Shown here: piece after piece, positions 16,605-25,467 of the stretch
Layout: every line of letters begins with the position of its first letter
How positions within the stretch are numbered: the stretch's first letter is position 1
Assembly (NCBI GenBank): GCA_021770345.1
Contig: JAETRD010000001.1
Coordinates: 424,887-488,886 of the forward strand
Direction of reading: 5' to 3'
From: Lachnospiraceae bacterium
GTDB taxonomy: Bacteria > Bacillota > Clostridia > Lachnospirales > Lachnospiraceae
Length of the DNA stretch: 64,000 bases
Notes under the pieces: generated by a model
What the model saw: only the letters and a program-made list of their open reading frames with translations
Databases searched by the model: none
Told to the model about the DNA's origin: nothing
Made by a program: the position numbers and the translations under genes

Positions 16605-17576
16605 ATGAAAAAGAGATTATTGACAGGTATTCTGGCAGGTATTCTGACAGTCGGAGCACTGACCGGCTGCGGCGGTAAAGCGGGCGGCACGACGGTGGAA
16701 TTAAAGAACCCGGCCGACACACAGGCTGCCGGCAGCGCGGCGGACAGCGGCTCTGACGACGGCGGTGCAGCGGACAAGAATGCCGGCAGCGACGGCTCTG
16801 CGGCGGACAACAACTCCTCTCCTGACGCGGAATCATCCGCAGAGGGCGGCACGATTACCGTAGCCGCTTCCCCGACGCCCCACGCCGAAATCTTAGAGCA
16901 GGCAAAGCCGCTTCTCGCGGAGCAGGGCTGGGATTTACAGATCACCGTCTTTGACGACTATATCATGCCGAACAATGTGGTGGAAAGCGACGAGTTTGAC
17001 GCGAATTATTTTCAGCATATCCCCTATCTCGAGCAGTTCAACACGGACAACGGCACGCATTTAGTCAACGCAGGCGGTATCCACTACGAGCCCTTCGGCA
17101 TCTACCCGGGAACCAAAAGCGATCTCTCCGCGCTCGAAGCCGGGGACGTCATCGCGATTCCGAACGATACCACCAACGAGGCAAGAGCGCTGCTTCTGCT
17201 GCAGGATAACGGCATCATCACATTAAAAGACGGCGCAGGGCTGACCTCCACCGTCAACGATATCGCCGAAAATCCCTATGATATCACGTTTGAGGAGCTT
17301 GAGGCGGCGCAGGTGGCGCGCGTCGTTCCGGAGGTAGCTTTCGTCGTGCTGAACGGAAACTATGCACTGGCCGCAGGCTTCTCGGTCGGTCAGGACTCCA
17401 TCGCCTATGAGAAATCCGACTCCGAGGCGGCGCAGACATATGTGAACGTCATCGCCGTAAAAGAGGGGAATGAGACAAATCCCGGCGTGCAGGCGCTCGT
17501 GGAGATACTGAAATCCGACGAAATCAAACAGTATATCAACGACACCTATGACGGCGCGGTGATTCCGTTTGAGTAG
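16605..17576 (+). CDS. metQ: Methionine-binding lipoprotein
   Basis: A 323-residue NlpA/MetQ lipoprotein. The signal peptide ends in the lipobox LTGC with the lipidated Cys at residue 22. A low-complexity Ala/Gly/Ser/Asp linker of about 60 residues, longer than usual, tethers the binding domain, which starts near TITVAASPTPHAEIL. DDYIMPNNVVESDEFDANYFQH-type family stretches follow. RBS AGAGGAA. Last gene of metNIQ and followed by a strong terminator. Confidence 0.94.
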   Translation: MKKRLLTGILAGILTVGALTGCGGKAGGTTVELKNPADTQAAGSAADSGSDDGGAADKNAGSDGSAADNNSSPDAESSAEGGTITVAASPTPHAEILEQAKPLLAEQGWDLQITVFDDYIMPNNVVESDEFDANYFQHIPYLEQFNTDNGTHLVNAGGIHYEPFGIYPGTKSDLSALEAGDVIAIPNDTTNEARALLLLQDNGIITLKDGAGLTSTVNDIAENPYDITFEELEAAQVARVVPEVAFVVLNGNYALAAGFSVGQDSIAYEKSDSEAAQTYVNVIAVKEGNETNPGVQALVEILKSDEIKQYINDTYDGAVIPFE

Positions 17577-17596
17577 AAAATATTAATTTCAGATTT

Positions 17597-17630
17597 AAAA
17601 AAGGTGCGGCTCACATAGCCGCACCTTTTT
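17597..17630. terminator. Bidirectional terminator between metQ and lysR
   Basis: AAAAAAGGTGCGGCT and AGCCGCACCTTTTT form a perfect stem around CACAT. A and T runs on both sides serve both convergent genes. Confidence 0.88.
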
Positions 17631-18414
17631 CACATAATCTTCTCCTTATACTTTTTCAGCTCCCCCACATAGATCTCACCGATATGGCTCAGCTTTGCCC
17701 CCTTGCGCTTCACATAGCCGATGCGCATCTTCTCCGTCTCCCGCAGGGGAACGGCGCGGTATTCGTCCCCGTTTAACTCCTCGCAGACAATGCCGGAGCA
17801 CAGGGTGTAGGCGTTAATCCCTTTCATAAAGTTTAAAAGCGTCGCCCGGTCACTCGCCTTGATCAGCCGTTTGTAATCATAGGTGCTCTTCATCTCCTCC
17901 GCGAGGTACAAAGAGCTGTTCTTCCCCTGGTCAAACGAAAGGCACGGGTATGCGTCGAGCTCCTCCATCGAGATCACCGCCTGACCGGCCAGCGGATGTC
18001 CCGCCCAGAGATACACATAAGTATCGCAGCAAAACAGCTCGACAAATTCCAGCCCCTTCTCGTGAATGATCTTATTCATGACCTTCTCGTTAAAGTCGTT
18101 CAGGTAGAGCACGCCTATCTCGCTCTTAAAATTGCGGACATTCTCCATCACGTCATAGGTCGTCGTCTCGTTTGCCGCAAACTCATACCGGTCCATCCCC
18201 GCCTGCTTAACCGTCTCGACAAAGGCTTTCACCGCAAACGTGTAGTGCTGCATCGACACACTGAACTTTTCCTTCCGCTGTTTATCCACATAGCGGGACT
18301 GCAGCAAATCGTCTCCGACAGGCTTGGCTGCGAGAGAAACAGCTGCTTTGCCGCCTCATTCATCGAGCCGCAGTCGGCGATGGCAAGCGCGTAGCGCAAC
18401 TGCTGCAATGTCAT
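17630..18414 (-). pseudogene. LysR-family regulator with an internal deletion and frameshift
   Basis: The N-terminal 36 residues (from ATG 18414, MTLQQLRYALAIADCG to QPSLSETI) are a standard LysR helix-turn-helix. After SLSETI near 18307 the frame is wrong and the DNA jumps straight to LLQSRYVDKQRKEKF, which in LysR proteins lies past the wing and linker helix. About 40 codons are missing and the downstream effector domain (18307-17630) is in another frame. The effector domain itself is open and normal. A LysR regulator beside metNIQ would be expected to read the operator at 14658. A sequencing or assembly error cannot be excluded. Confidence 0.8.
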
Positions 18415-18417
18415 TTC

Positions 18418-18834
18418 CTACACCTCTTCCCCGTCATCCCGATCCCCCGCAAACAGGCCCACAACCGCTTTCACAATCTGCCGGATAAGCGCAAACACCG
18501 TAAACATCACGACAAACCCAAATACGCCCATCACGATATCCGCAAACTCCATCGCCCCGGTATTCGTCACCTTCTGCCCGATTTCGATGGCAAACGTGAT
18601 CACGATAATCAGCGTAAATACATAAATCCAGGCGATCGTCATCACATGGCCGCGCTTCGCAAGCCACTTAAAGACCGGATAGACCGCAAAGATCAGCCCC
18701 ATGCCAAGCACGCCGATCACCAGAAAATGCAGCTGTTTATCCGTAAAATTATACTCATATGCATCGTTTAAGTGCAGCAGCCAGCTGTGAATTTTCGCGA
18801 TGCATTCCACAATCCAATACAGTAACTCTTTCAT
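18418..18834 (-). CDS. VanZ-like membrane protein
   Basis: A 138-residue protein with about three membrane spans. The stretch IEIGQKVTNTGAMEFADIVMGVFG matches the VanZ-like pattern (E..Q followed by a D-I-x-x-N/G-x-x-G helix). VanZ proteins confer low-level teicoplanin tolerance in some systems, but most VanZ-like proteins are uncharacterised. The ATG at 18834 (MKELLYWIVEC) follows GAGGT; the longer frame to 18903 lacks a site. It is adjacent to the lysR remnant. Confidence 0.65.
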   Translation of the reverse strand: MKELLYWIVECIAKIHSWLLHLNDAYEYNFTDKQLHFLVIGVLGMGLIFAVYPVFKWLAKRGHVMTIAWIYVFTLIIVITFAIEIGQKVTNTGAMEFADIVMGVFGFVVMFTVFALIRQIVKAVVGLFAGDRDDGEEV

Positions 18835-19086
18835 TTTACCTCGCATTCCGCCCCTGTCGGCGGCCTTCGGAGAGGCCGACAAAAATCCCGTGACGGCCCA
18901 CACTTTTTTATATCAGTTTACTACAATTCAATGCAAAAGACAAGCTCGCCCCCACAAACCGCTTGCCGGCGCACACAATTTCCGTTATCATAATTAGGAA
19001 TAGAAGAAAGCCTTACAAGAAGAGCGCACATGCGATATTTTTCACAAATTGTTTGTGCCGCCTGTAACGGTGCATGGAGGATTCAG

Positions 19087-19761
19087 ATGTTAAATCAGGA
19101 TGAAATTTCTTTGCTACAAAAAAAGCTCCCGTTCTGGGAACATTTAACCACAACACAGCGGGATGCGCTGCTTGCGGGGGCAGCCCCGGCCCGCTTTTCC
19201 GCCGGCCAGTCCATCCACTGCGGAGAGACGGACTGCATCGGTCTGCTCATTGTAAAGACCGGCACGCTACGCACCTATATGACCTCGGACGAGGGACGGG
19301 AAATCACGCTGTACCGCTTAGAAGGCGGAGATATCTGTATTCTCTCCGCCTCCTGTGTGTTAGAATATATTGATTTCGACGTGTCCATCGACGCCGAGTC
19401 TGACTGCGAACTGTTAATGCTCGGCGCTGCTTCTTTTGCCCGTTTGTCTGCCGAAAATGTCTATGTGGAATTATTTTCTTACAGGCTGGCAACCGAGCGC
19501 TTCTCGGATGTGATGTGGGCCATGCAGCAGATTCTTTTCATGAGCTTCGACAAGCGCCTCGCGACCTTCCTGCTCGACGAATCCGCAAAAACCGGCAGCA
19601 ATGAACTGCACCTGACCCATGAGCAGATCGCAAGATATCTCGGTTCCGCCAGAGAGGTCGTCTCCCGGATGCTGAAATACTTTGCAAAAGAAGGCTATAT
19701 CACCGCCTCCCGCGGCACCGTCACTCTGGCGGACAGGAAAGGTCTGCGGAGTCTTCTGTAA
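19087..19761 (+). CDS. Crp/Fnr-family transcriptional regulator
   Basis: A 224-residue regulator with an N-terminal cyclic-nucleotide-binding fold (residues 10-130) and a C-terminal Crp-type winged helix (TGSNELHLTHEQIARYLGSAREVVSRMLKYF). There is no N-terminal cysteine cluster of the FNR type. The start at 19087 follows GGAGG; the upstream frame is leader. Its 3' end overlaps the end of the convergent iron-sulfur gene by 41 bp. It may control that gene through the dyad at 20660. Confidence 0.88.
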   Translation: MLNQDEISLLQKKLPFWEHLTTTQRDALLAGAAPARFSAGQSIHCGETDCIGLLIVKTGTLRTYMTSDEGREITLYRLEGGDICILSASCVLEYIDFDVSIDAESDCELLMLGAASFARLSAENVYVELFSYRLATERFSDVMWAMQQILFMSFDKRLATFLLDESAKTGSNELHLTHEQIARYLGSAREVVSRMLKYFAKEGYITASRGTVTLADRKGLRSLL

Positions 19762-20608
19762 CCGTCTGCCCGCCCTCTCCGCGGTGCTTTAACCTGCAAA
19801 TCCCCTGCGTCATCGTGCCCATCGGGCAGTAGGCGCACCATGAGCGCGGCTTAAACAGGAGCATTGTCACAAGCCCGAGCACCGTGGACGTCAGCATCAC
19901 GCTGTAAAATCCGAACGAAAACTGAGCCACCCACGGGGCAAACAGCGTACCGTGGTATGCAAACTGCCAGGGCAGCTTAAATGTCCACAGCAACGTCACC
20001 GCCTGGCGCAGGCTGCCGCTTCCCGCAAATACGAGATAGGTGGCAAACAGCATATTTCCGAACATGACAAGGAAAAAAATCAAAAATCCATAGCGGAAAG
20101 CCGTACTTTTGAGAAAGCGCGGTATATCCCGCTTCCGCGACAGGCCGAACCGGTTTCCGAGCAGGTCAAACAGCTGTCCGCGCCCGCAGTATTTGTTGCA
20201 GTAGGCCTTATTCCCTTTCACGATCGAAATCGCAAGCGGCACGAAAAAGCAGATCAGCCCCAGCCACGCGAACAGAATATTCACAAATCCCAAAATCAAA
20301 TATGTAAGCGAGGCAATCCACAGATAATCGTACCATTTATGCCCATTTTTACCATTCACCGGCGTGTTTCGCGGCATCTTATTCGCCGCCGGCTCTGCCC
20401 CTCTCTCCGCCTCCTTTATCGTGATCACCGATGCCGGACACGCTTTCGCACACAGGCCGCAGCCCACGCACTGTTCGCTGTCTACCTTTGCCACGATGCC
20501 CTGCGGCACACTGACTGCACCGCGGGGACAGGCTTTTATACAGTTTCCGCAGCCCACACACTGTGTTTCATCCACGGAAGCAAACCGTTTTATCTGTTTT
20601 GTCGCCAT
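19721..20608 (-). CDS. Membrane iron-sulfur protein, NapH/YccM-like
   Basis: A 295-residue protein with two N-terminal 4Fe-4S motifs (CVGCGNCIKACP near 17, CVGCGLCAKACP near 47), four or five membrane spans, and cysteine motifs AYCNKYCGRG in the middle and WCAYCPMG near the C terminus. This layout is that of NapH-like electron-transfer proteins that pass electrons from quinol or ferredoxin. Partner unknown. A separate ferredoxin gene lies 110 bp upstream on the same strand. Confidence 0.85.
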   Translation of the reverse strand: MATKQIKRFASVDETQCVGCGNCIKACPRGAVSVPQGIVAKVDSEQCVGCGLCAKACPASVITIKEAERGAEPAANKMPRNTPVNGKNGHKWYDYLWIASLTYLILGFVNILFAWLGLICFFVPLAISIVKGNKAYCNKYCGRGQLFDLLGNRFGLSRKRDIPRFLKSTAFRYGFLIFFLVMFGNMLFATYLVFAGSGSLRQAVTLLWTFKLPWQFAYHGTLFAPWVAQFSFGFYSVMLTSTVLGLVTMLLFKPRSWCAYCPMGTMTQGICRLKHRGEGGQTVTEDSADLSCPPE

Positions 20609-20659
20609 ACTGTTACTCCTTCATTTTTCTGTAGAATAACAGGTTCCGCCGAAAAGTTC

Positions 20660-20674
20660 TGTGACGCAGTCACA
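20660..20674. promoter_or_regulatory. Crp-like dyad upstream of the iron-sulfur gene
   Basis: TGTGAC-GCA-GTCACA, a perfect 15 bp dyad 52 bp before the ATG at 20608. The half-sites match TGTGA/TCACA but are spaced by five instead of six bases. A Crp/Fnr-family regulator is encoded next door. Confidence 0.45.
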
Positions 20675-20718
20675 ATCATGACGCCCGCAGAAAAGTCTCC
20701 GCCAAAAGGCGCCGTCTG

Positions 20719-20904
20719 TCATTCCTGAATATCAATGACCGACACCGGACAGTTATCTCTGGCTTCCTTCGCAAGCTCCTCGTTTTCCGGTGCCACATCC
20801 GCATATGCCTCTGCATAGCCGTCGTCTCCGAATCGGAATACCTCCGGGCATGTGCCCACGCAGGCGCCGCACGCGATACAGCCTTCGTTTACCTTCGCCT
20901 TCAC
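20719..20904 (-). CDS. Single-cluster 4Fe-4S ferredoxin
   Basis: A 61-residue ferredoxin with CIACGACVGTCP near residue 10 and a distal NCPVSVI, giving one 4Fe-4S cluster in a fold enlarged by a helical insert. The start is GTG at 20904, right after AAAGGAGGGATTTGT; the ATG at 20922 is part of the ribosome site. Likely electron carrier for the NapH-like protein encoded downstream. Confidence 0.88.
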   Translation of the reverse strand: MKAKVNEGCIACGACVGTCPEVFRFGDDGYAEAYADVAPENEELAKEARDNCPVSVIDIQE

Positions 20905-21071
20905 ACAAATCCCTCCTTTCATTTTAGGGACAGTATGCACCGGTCCGGTAATTTTTATACCTGCACTGCACAATTTTTCCTTTCTATCCGTCTTTTTACA
21001 TTCTTTCCGGGCGAAAAATTTCCCCCTGTGCGGTTGCGCCTTGCGGCAGGCTTTAAGAAGAAAATGTCTGC

Positions 21072-22985
21072 TCAGCGGTACTGAATCTCCGACACGGTAA
21101 TCTCCGGCATAAGGACTCCGATCTCATCGCACATCTTTTCGATCTGCTCCTGCAGATACGGCATCTTTTCCGCGATATTCTCCACTTTCGGCCCGAGAAT
21201 CAATTCTTTCATCCAGATATAAAAATCCGGAAGCAGATACAGCTTCGGGAACTCCCCGGGCGTATGCCGGAACTCATCCGACGCTTCGCCGTAGCTGTAC
21301 AGAATACGCAGTTCCTGCTCATGCTGATAGTCCGCATCCTTAAACAGGAATGTGATCGCATCCAATATTTGAAAATAAATCTGCAGTGCAGCCGGGTTCC
21401 CCCGCAACCTGTCATAAAACTGCCGCAGCAGCTTTAAATATGCCGACAGGCTTCTCCAGTCTTTAATCTGCGGGTTTGCCTCCTTTGTCGCGCGATAGCC
21501 GCCCCTCGATTTTTTCAGATAGCAGACCCGGTACAGCGGAATCTTCCCACGCTGCTCATTGTCTTCCAGACAGTCCTTGTCGAGAATCACACAGCAGCCT
21601 TTGGCATGGTTTCCATACATTTCCCACATTGGCAGATCGTCGATCAGCGAGGTAAAGCATTTCATAAACACATACGGGTAGCGCACCGACCTTCTCGCCC
21701 GCTCCCCGTCCTCTGCATCTTTTCTGCTGACGAACCGCTGCAGCGTTTTTCCCTCGTTCGGGTCATTCATATACGCCATATGCATGACCGACAGTTTCCC
21801 GCACTCCTCGCCCGCATGTTCCGGCAGCAGGAAACGGAACGTCTCAATCGAGGTGTAGTAGGCCAGCTCCTGCTCCGTGTCCTCCTCGAGCAGGATCAGG
21901 GAAATCAGCTCCGTCACCCCCGCGCAGTATGCCAGATCGAGCAGCATTTCATATGGGATTTCCTGCTCGTTTTTCACGCTTCTCACATATTTTTGAATCG
22001 GAAAAAGGTTTTCCCGCGTCGTCTCATACAGTCCCCTCCACACGGCATCCCTGTAGTCCGCCTGCACGCCGCGCCCTTCCTCCGCCAGATAGAACAGGGC
22101 ATACGGCAAGCCCATGCGCTTCATCACAAGCGCCATACTGTAGCAGCGCCGGACGGCACTTTGGATCGTCTGCCCCGCATTTTGATTCTGCCTGCCTTCC
22201 CGCACACCGATAAACTGCCCGTATGCCGCACAGAATCTGCCCGCATAATCTAACAGCCGGTCATATGCACCCGGATTTTCCGCCCGCAGTACGATAAATG
22301 CCGCATAGAGTTCTCTGCATCCGTATTCCTCTTCCCTTACATCCTCCTTCTTTGAGGATAACATCTTTTCCCCGGCGATTGCCCGTAAGTCCGCGAGTCC
22401 CGGTACCTCCCTTTTTCGTTTGCGGCTCCGCCCACTCTCCTCCTCATCCGTCTCCCAGTCCAGCGCCGCAAGCTCATAGAACCGCACAGCCGCCGTGATA
22501 TCGCGCTTTTCAAACAGCATCTTATCGCCGCAGGCCATATACAGCCCGTCAAAGTCAAGCGCGTAGAGTGCCCCGCTCTCACAGTAATCTTCCCAGTAGC
22601 TGTGCACGATATCCGCCAGTTTTTCCTTCAGATTATAAGTCGCGGCATAGCGCAGCAAAAACTCCGCCGTCTCCCTCGTCCCCGCAGACATCATTTCAGA
22701 GACATGCAGATAGTTGATGATATCCTTATAAAAGCGGTTGAAATATAGCCAATAGCGCGCTTTCGTCTGATTTTTTCTACGAATCTGATCCGCCATACAG
22801 AGCGCATGCTGGTATGCCAGCTCGTCGTCATCGACGTAAAGCCCGAACGACTCCCCCGACGCGTAGTCCTCCCCGACAGTTCTTGCGGGAGCCGGAACCT
22901 CCTCCTCCGCGACAAACACATTGCGGCCGTACCATCTTTTCCAGTCCGGAAATGTCAGGTTTAATGTGAGTATCTCATAGTTCAT
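21072..22985 (-). CDS. DUF2971-domain protein with long helical N terminus
   Basis: A 637-residue cytoplasmic protein. Residues 1-350 are helix-rich and repeat-like. Residues about 395-600 match the DUF2971 pattern: MAYMNDPNEGK, FMKCFTSLIDDLPMWEMYGNHAKGCCVIL, and a late QEQELRI-type stretch. DUF2971 proteins are often found in defence or toxin neighbourhoods, but their function is not established. RBS GAGGAG. The gene stands between the ferredoxin and feoAB and appears monocistronic. Confidence 0.7.
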   Translation of the reverse strand: MNYEILTLNLTFPDWKRWYGRNVFVAEEEVPAPARTVGEDYASGESFGLYVDDDELAYQHALCMADQIRRKNQTKARYWLYFNRFYKDIINYLHVSEMMSAGTRETAEFLLRYAATYNLKEKLADIVHSYWEDYCESGALYALDFDGLYMACGDKMLFEKRDITAAVRFYELAALDWETDEEESGRSRKRKREVPGLADLRAIAGEKMLSSKKEDVREEEYGCRELYAAFIVLRAENPGAYDRLLDYAGRFCAAYGQFIGVREGRQNQNAGQTIQSAVRRCYSMALVMKRMGLPYALFYLAEEGRGVQADYRDAVWRGLYETTRENLFPIQKYVRSVKNEQEIPYEMLLDLAYCAGVTELISLILLEEDTEQELAYYTSIETFRFLLPEHAGEECGKLSVMHMAYMNDPNEGKTLQRFVSRKDAEDGERARRSVRYPYVFMKCFTSLIDDLPMWEMYGNHAKGCCVILDKDCLEDNEQRGKIPLYRVCYLKKSRGGYRATKEANPQIKDWRSLSAYLKLLRQFYDRLRGNPAALQIYFQILDAITFLFKDADYQHEQELRILYSYGEASDEFRHTPGEFPKLYLLPDFYIWMKELILGPKVENIAEKMPYLQEQIEKMCDEIGVLMPEITVSEIQYR

Positions 22986-23033
22986 ACCGTTTTCTCCTCT
23001 GTCTTAGCCAGGTCTCTGCTTTCGCACTGCGTA

Positions 23034-25379
23034 TCACAGAAACATACTGCCGATGACGTGCACGGCAAACGCCGCCAGCCACGCGATCACGCACTGTCCG
23101 ATGACGACCGCCGCGGCCCATTTTGTGCCCAGCTCCCGGCGTATCGCTGCCACCGCCGCCACGCACGGCGTATAGAGCAGGCAGAATATCAGAAGCGCCG
23201 CCGCATTCAATGGCGTCAAAAGGGTATACAGGACTTCCTCGGACGGTATCAGCACGGACAGCGTGGACACCACACTCTCCTTTGCCATAAAACCTGTGAT
23301 CAGCGCCGTCGAAATCCGCCAGTCCCCAAAACCGAGCGGGTCGAAAAGCGGGGCGATCACGCCCGCTGCCATCGCAAGAATGCTGTCCTGCGGGTTTGTC
23401 ACCACATTAAACTGGAGATCAAATGTCTGCAAGACCCATATGATAATCGTCGCCAGAAAAATTACCGTAAAGGCCCTCTGGAGAAAATCCTTTGCCTTTT
23501 CCCACAGCAGCTGCATCACATTTTTCATGCCGGGCATGCGGTAATTCGGCAGCTCCATCACGAACGGAACCGGCTCCCCACGGAAAATACTGCGCTTCAT
23601 CACCAGCGCCGCCAATATCCCTGCGGCAATCCCGGTAAAATACAGCCCGCACATCACGAGCCCGCCGTGCTCCGGGAAAAACGCCGCCGTGAAAAATGCG
23701 TAAATCGGCAGCTTCGCCGAGCAGCTCATAAAGGGAGTCAGAAGGATCGTCATCTTGCGGTCCCGCTCGGAGGAAAGCGTGCGGCTCGCCATAACCCCCG
23801 GCACCGTGCACCCGAAGCCGACTAACATCGGCACGATGCTCCGCCCCGACAGCCCGATCCGCCGTAGCAGTTTATCCATAAAAAAGGCCACTCTGGCCAT
23901 ATAGCCGCTGTCCTCGAGCATGGACAGGAAAAAGAACAGCGTCACGATAATCGGGAGAAACCCAAGCACGCTGCCGACCCCGTTAAAGATTCCGTCGATA
24001 ATCAGAGAACAGAGCGTCTCATTCACGTCTCCTGCTGCGAGCGCCAGTGCCGCCCACCCGGTCAGTTTCTCGATCCCGGCCTCAAGCAGCGCTGCAAGCC
24101 CCGCTCCGACCACCTCGAAGGTCAGCCAGAACACCAGCGCCATGATTCCGATAAATGCCGGGATCGCCGTGTATTTCCCGGTCAATACCCGGTCAAGCCT
24201 GCGGCTTCTCATATGCTCTCTGCTCTCCTTTGGCTTTACGACCGTCGCCTCGCAGACCTTTTCGATGTAGCAAAACCGCATATCCGCAATCGCCGCCGCA
24301 CGATCAAGCCCCCGCTCCTTTTCCATCTGGCAGATAATATGCTCAATCATATCCCGCTCATTGGCGTCAAGCTGCAGCTTCTCTAAAATCCGCGCATCCC
24401 CCTCCGCCAGCTTGGAAGCCGCAAAGCGCACCGGTATTTCGGCTGCTCTGGCGTGGTCCTCAATCAGGTGCATAATGCCGTGAATACAGCGGTGCACCGC
24501 GCTCTGTTCGTCCTCGGCGCCGCAGAAATCCACCTCGTCCGGCTTTTCCTGATACTTTGCCACATGCAGCGCGTGATCCACCAGTTCCCCGATGCCCTCA
24601 TTTTTTGCAGCAGAAATCGGCACTACCGGAATCCCGAGCATCTGTTCCATCTCGTTAATCCGGACAGCGCCGCCGTTTTCCCGCACTTCGTCCATCATAT
24701 TTAACGCCACCACCATCGGCGTATCAAGCTCCATCAGCTGCATCGTCAGATAGAGATTCCGCTCTATATTGGAGGCGTCGACAATATTGACAATTCCCTT
24801 CGGTTTCTCCCGCAGGATAAATTCCCGCGTGACAATCTCCTCATTGCTGTAAGGGGACATCGAATAGATTCCCGGCAAATCCGTGATCAGCGTGTTCTCA
24901 TGTCCCCGGATCTCACCGTCCTTGCGATCCACCGTCACACCGGGAAAATTCCCCACATGCTGATTTGATCCTGTCAGCCGGTTAAAAAGCGTCGTCTTGC
25001 CGCAGTTCTGATTCCCTGCGAGCGCAAACGTCAGCCTGACCCCCGCCGGAAGCGGATGCTCATCTTCTTTGGCGTGATATTTGCCGCCCTCCCCGAGGCC
25101 CGGATGCGGAATCTGTTTTTTTCTCCGCTTCTCTTCCCCGGCATCATCCGCCTCCGCAATTTCACTGATTTCTATATCCTGTGCATCCGCTAAGCGCAGC
25201 GTCAGCTCATAGCCATGGATGCGCAGCTCCATCGGGTCCCCCATCGGCGCATACTTTACCAGCGTGACTCTGGCTCCCGGGATTAATCCCATGTCCAGAA
25301 AATGCTGGCGCAGTGCGCCCTCTCCCCCGACAGACAAAATTCTGGCTGTCTTTCCGATTTCAAGTTCATTTAAAGTCAT
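23034..25379 (-). CDS. feoB: FeoA-FeoB fusion, ferrous iron transporter
   Basis: A 781-residue fusion. Residues 1-75 form a FeoA SH3-like domain (LSVGGEGALRQHFLDMGLIPGARV). After a charged linker, the FeoB GTPase carries G1 GNQNCGKTT near 125, G2/G3 NFPGVTVDRKDG and DLPG, and G4 NMMD. Two gate regions and an inner-membrane core follow, with VGFGCTVPGVMASRTL and FMSCSAKLPIYAFF. It imports Fe2+ under anaerobic conditions. Stand-alone FeoA genes are more common, but fusions are known in Firmicutes. RBS GAGGG. Confidence 0.95.
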   Translation of the reverse strand: MTLNELEIGKTARILSVGGEGALRQHFLDMGLIPGARVTLVKYAPMGDPMELRIHGYELTLRLADAQDIEISEIAEADDAGEEKRRKKQIPHPGLGEGGKYHAKEDEHPLPAGVRLTFALAGNQNCGKTTLFNRLTGSNQHVGNFPGVTVDRKDGEIRGHENTLITDLPGIYSMSPYSNEEIVTREFILREKPKGIVNIVDASNIERNLYLTMQLMELDTPMVVALNMMDEVRENGGAVRINEMEQMLGIPVVPISAAKNEGIGELVDHALHVAKYQEKPDEVDFCGAEDEQSAVHRCIHGIMHLIEDHARAAEIPVRFAASKLAEGDARILEKLQLDANERDMIEHIICQMEKERGLDRAAAIADMRFCYIEKVCEATVVKPKESREHMRSRRLDRVLTGKYTAIPAFIGIMALVFWLTFEVVGAGLAALLEAGIEKLTGWAALALAAGDVNETLCSLIIDGIFNGVGSVLGFLPIIVTLFFFLSMLEDSGYMARVAFFMDKLLRRIGLSGRSIVPMLVGFGCTVPGVMASRTLSSERDRKMTILLTPFMSCSAKLPIYAFFTAAFFPEHGGLVMCGLYFTGIAAGILAALVMKRSIFRGEPVPFVMELPNYRMPGMKNVMQLLWEKAKDFLQRAFTVIFLATIIIWVLQTFDLQFNVVTNPQDSILAMAAGVIAPLFDPLGFGDWRISTALITGFMAKESVVSTLSVLIPSEEVLYTLLTPLNAAALLIFCLLYTPCVAAVAAIRRELGTKWAAAVVIGQCVIAWLAAFAVHVIGSMFL

Positions 25380-25467
25380 ATGTACAATCCCTCTTTATCT
25401 TTTCTAACGAAAACATTATACTACAGATTCCAGGGATTGCTATCTATTATTTTTTCCAGTTCACCGT

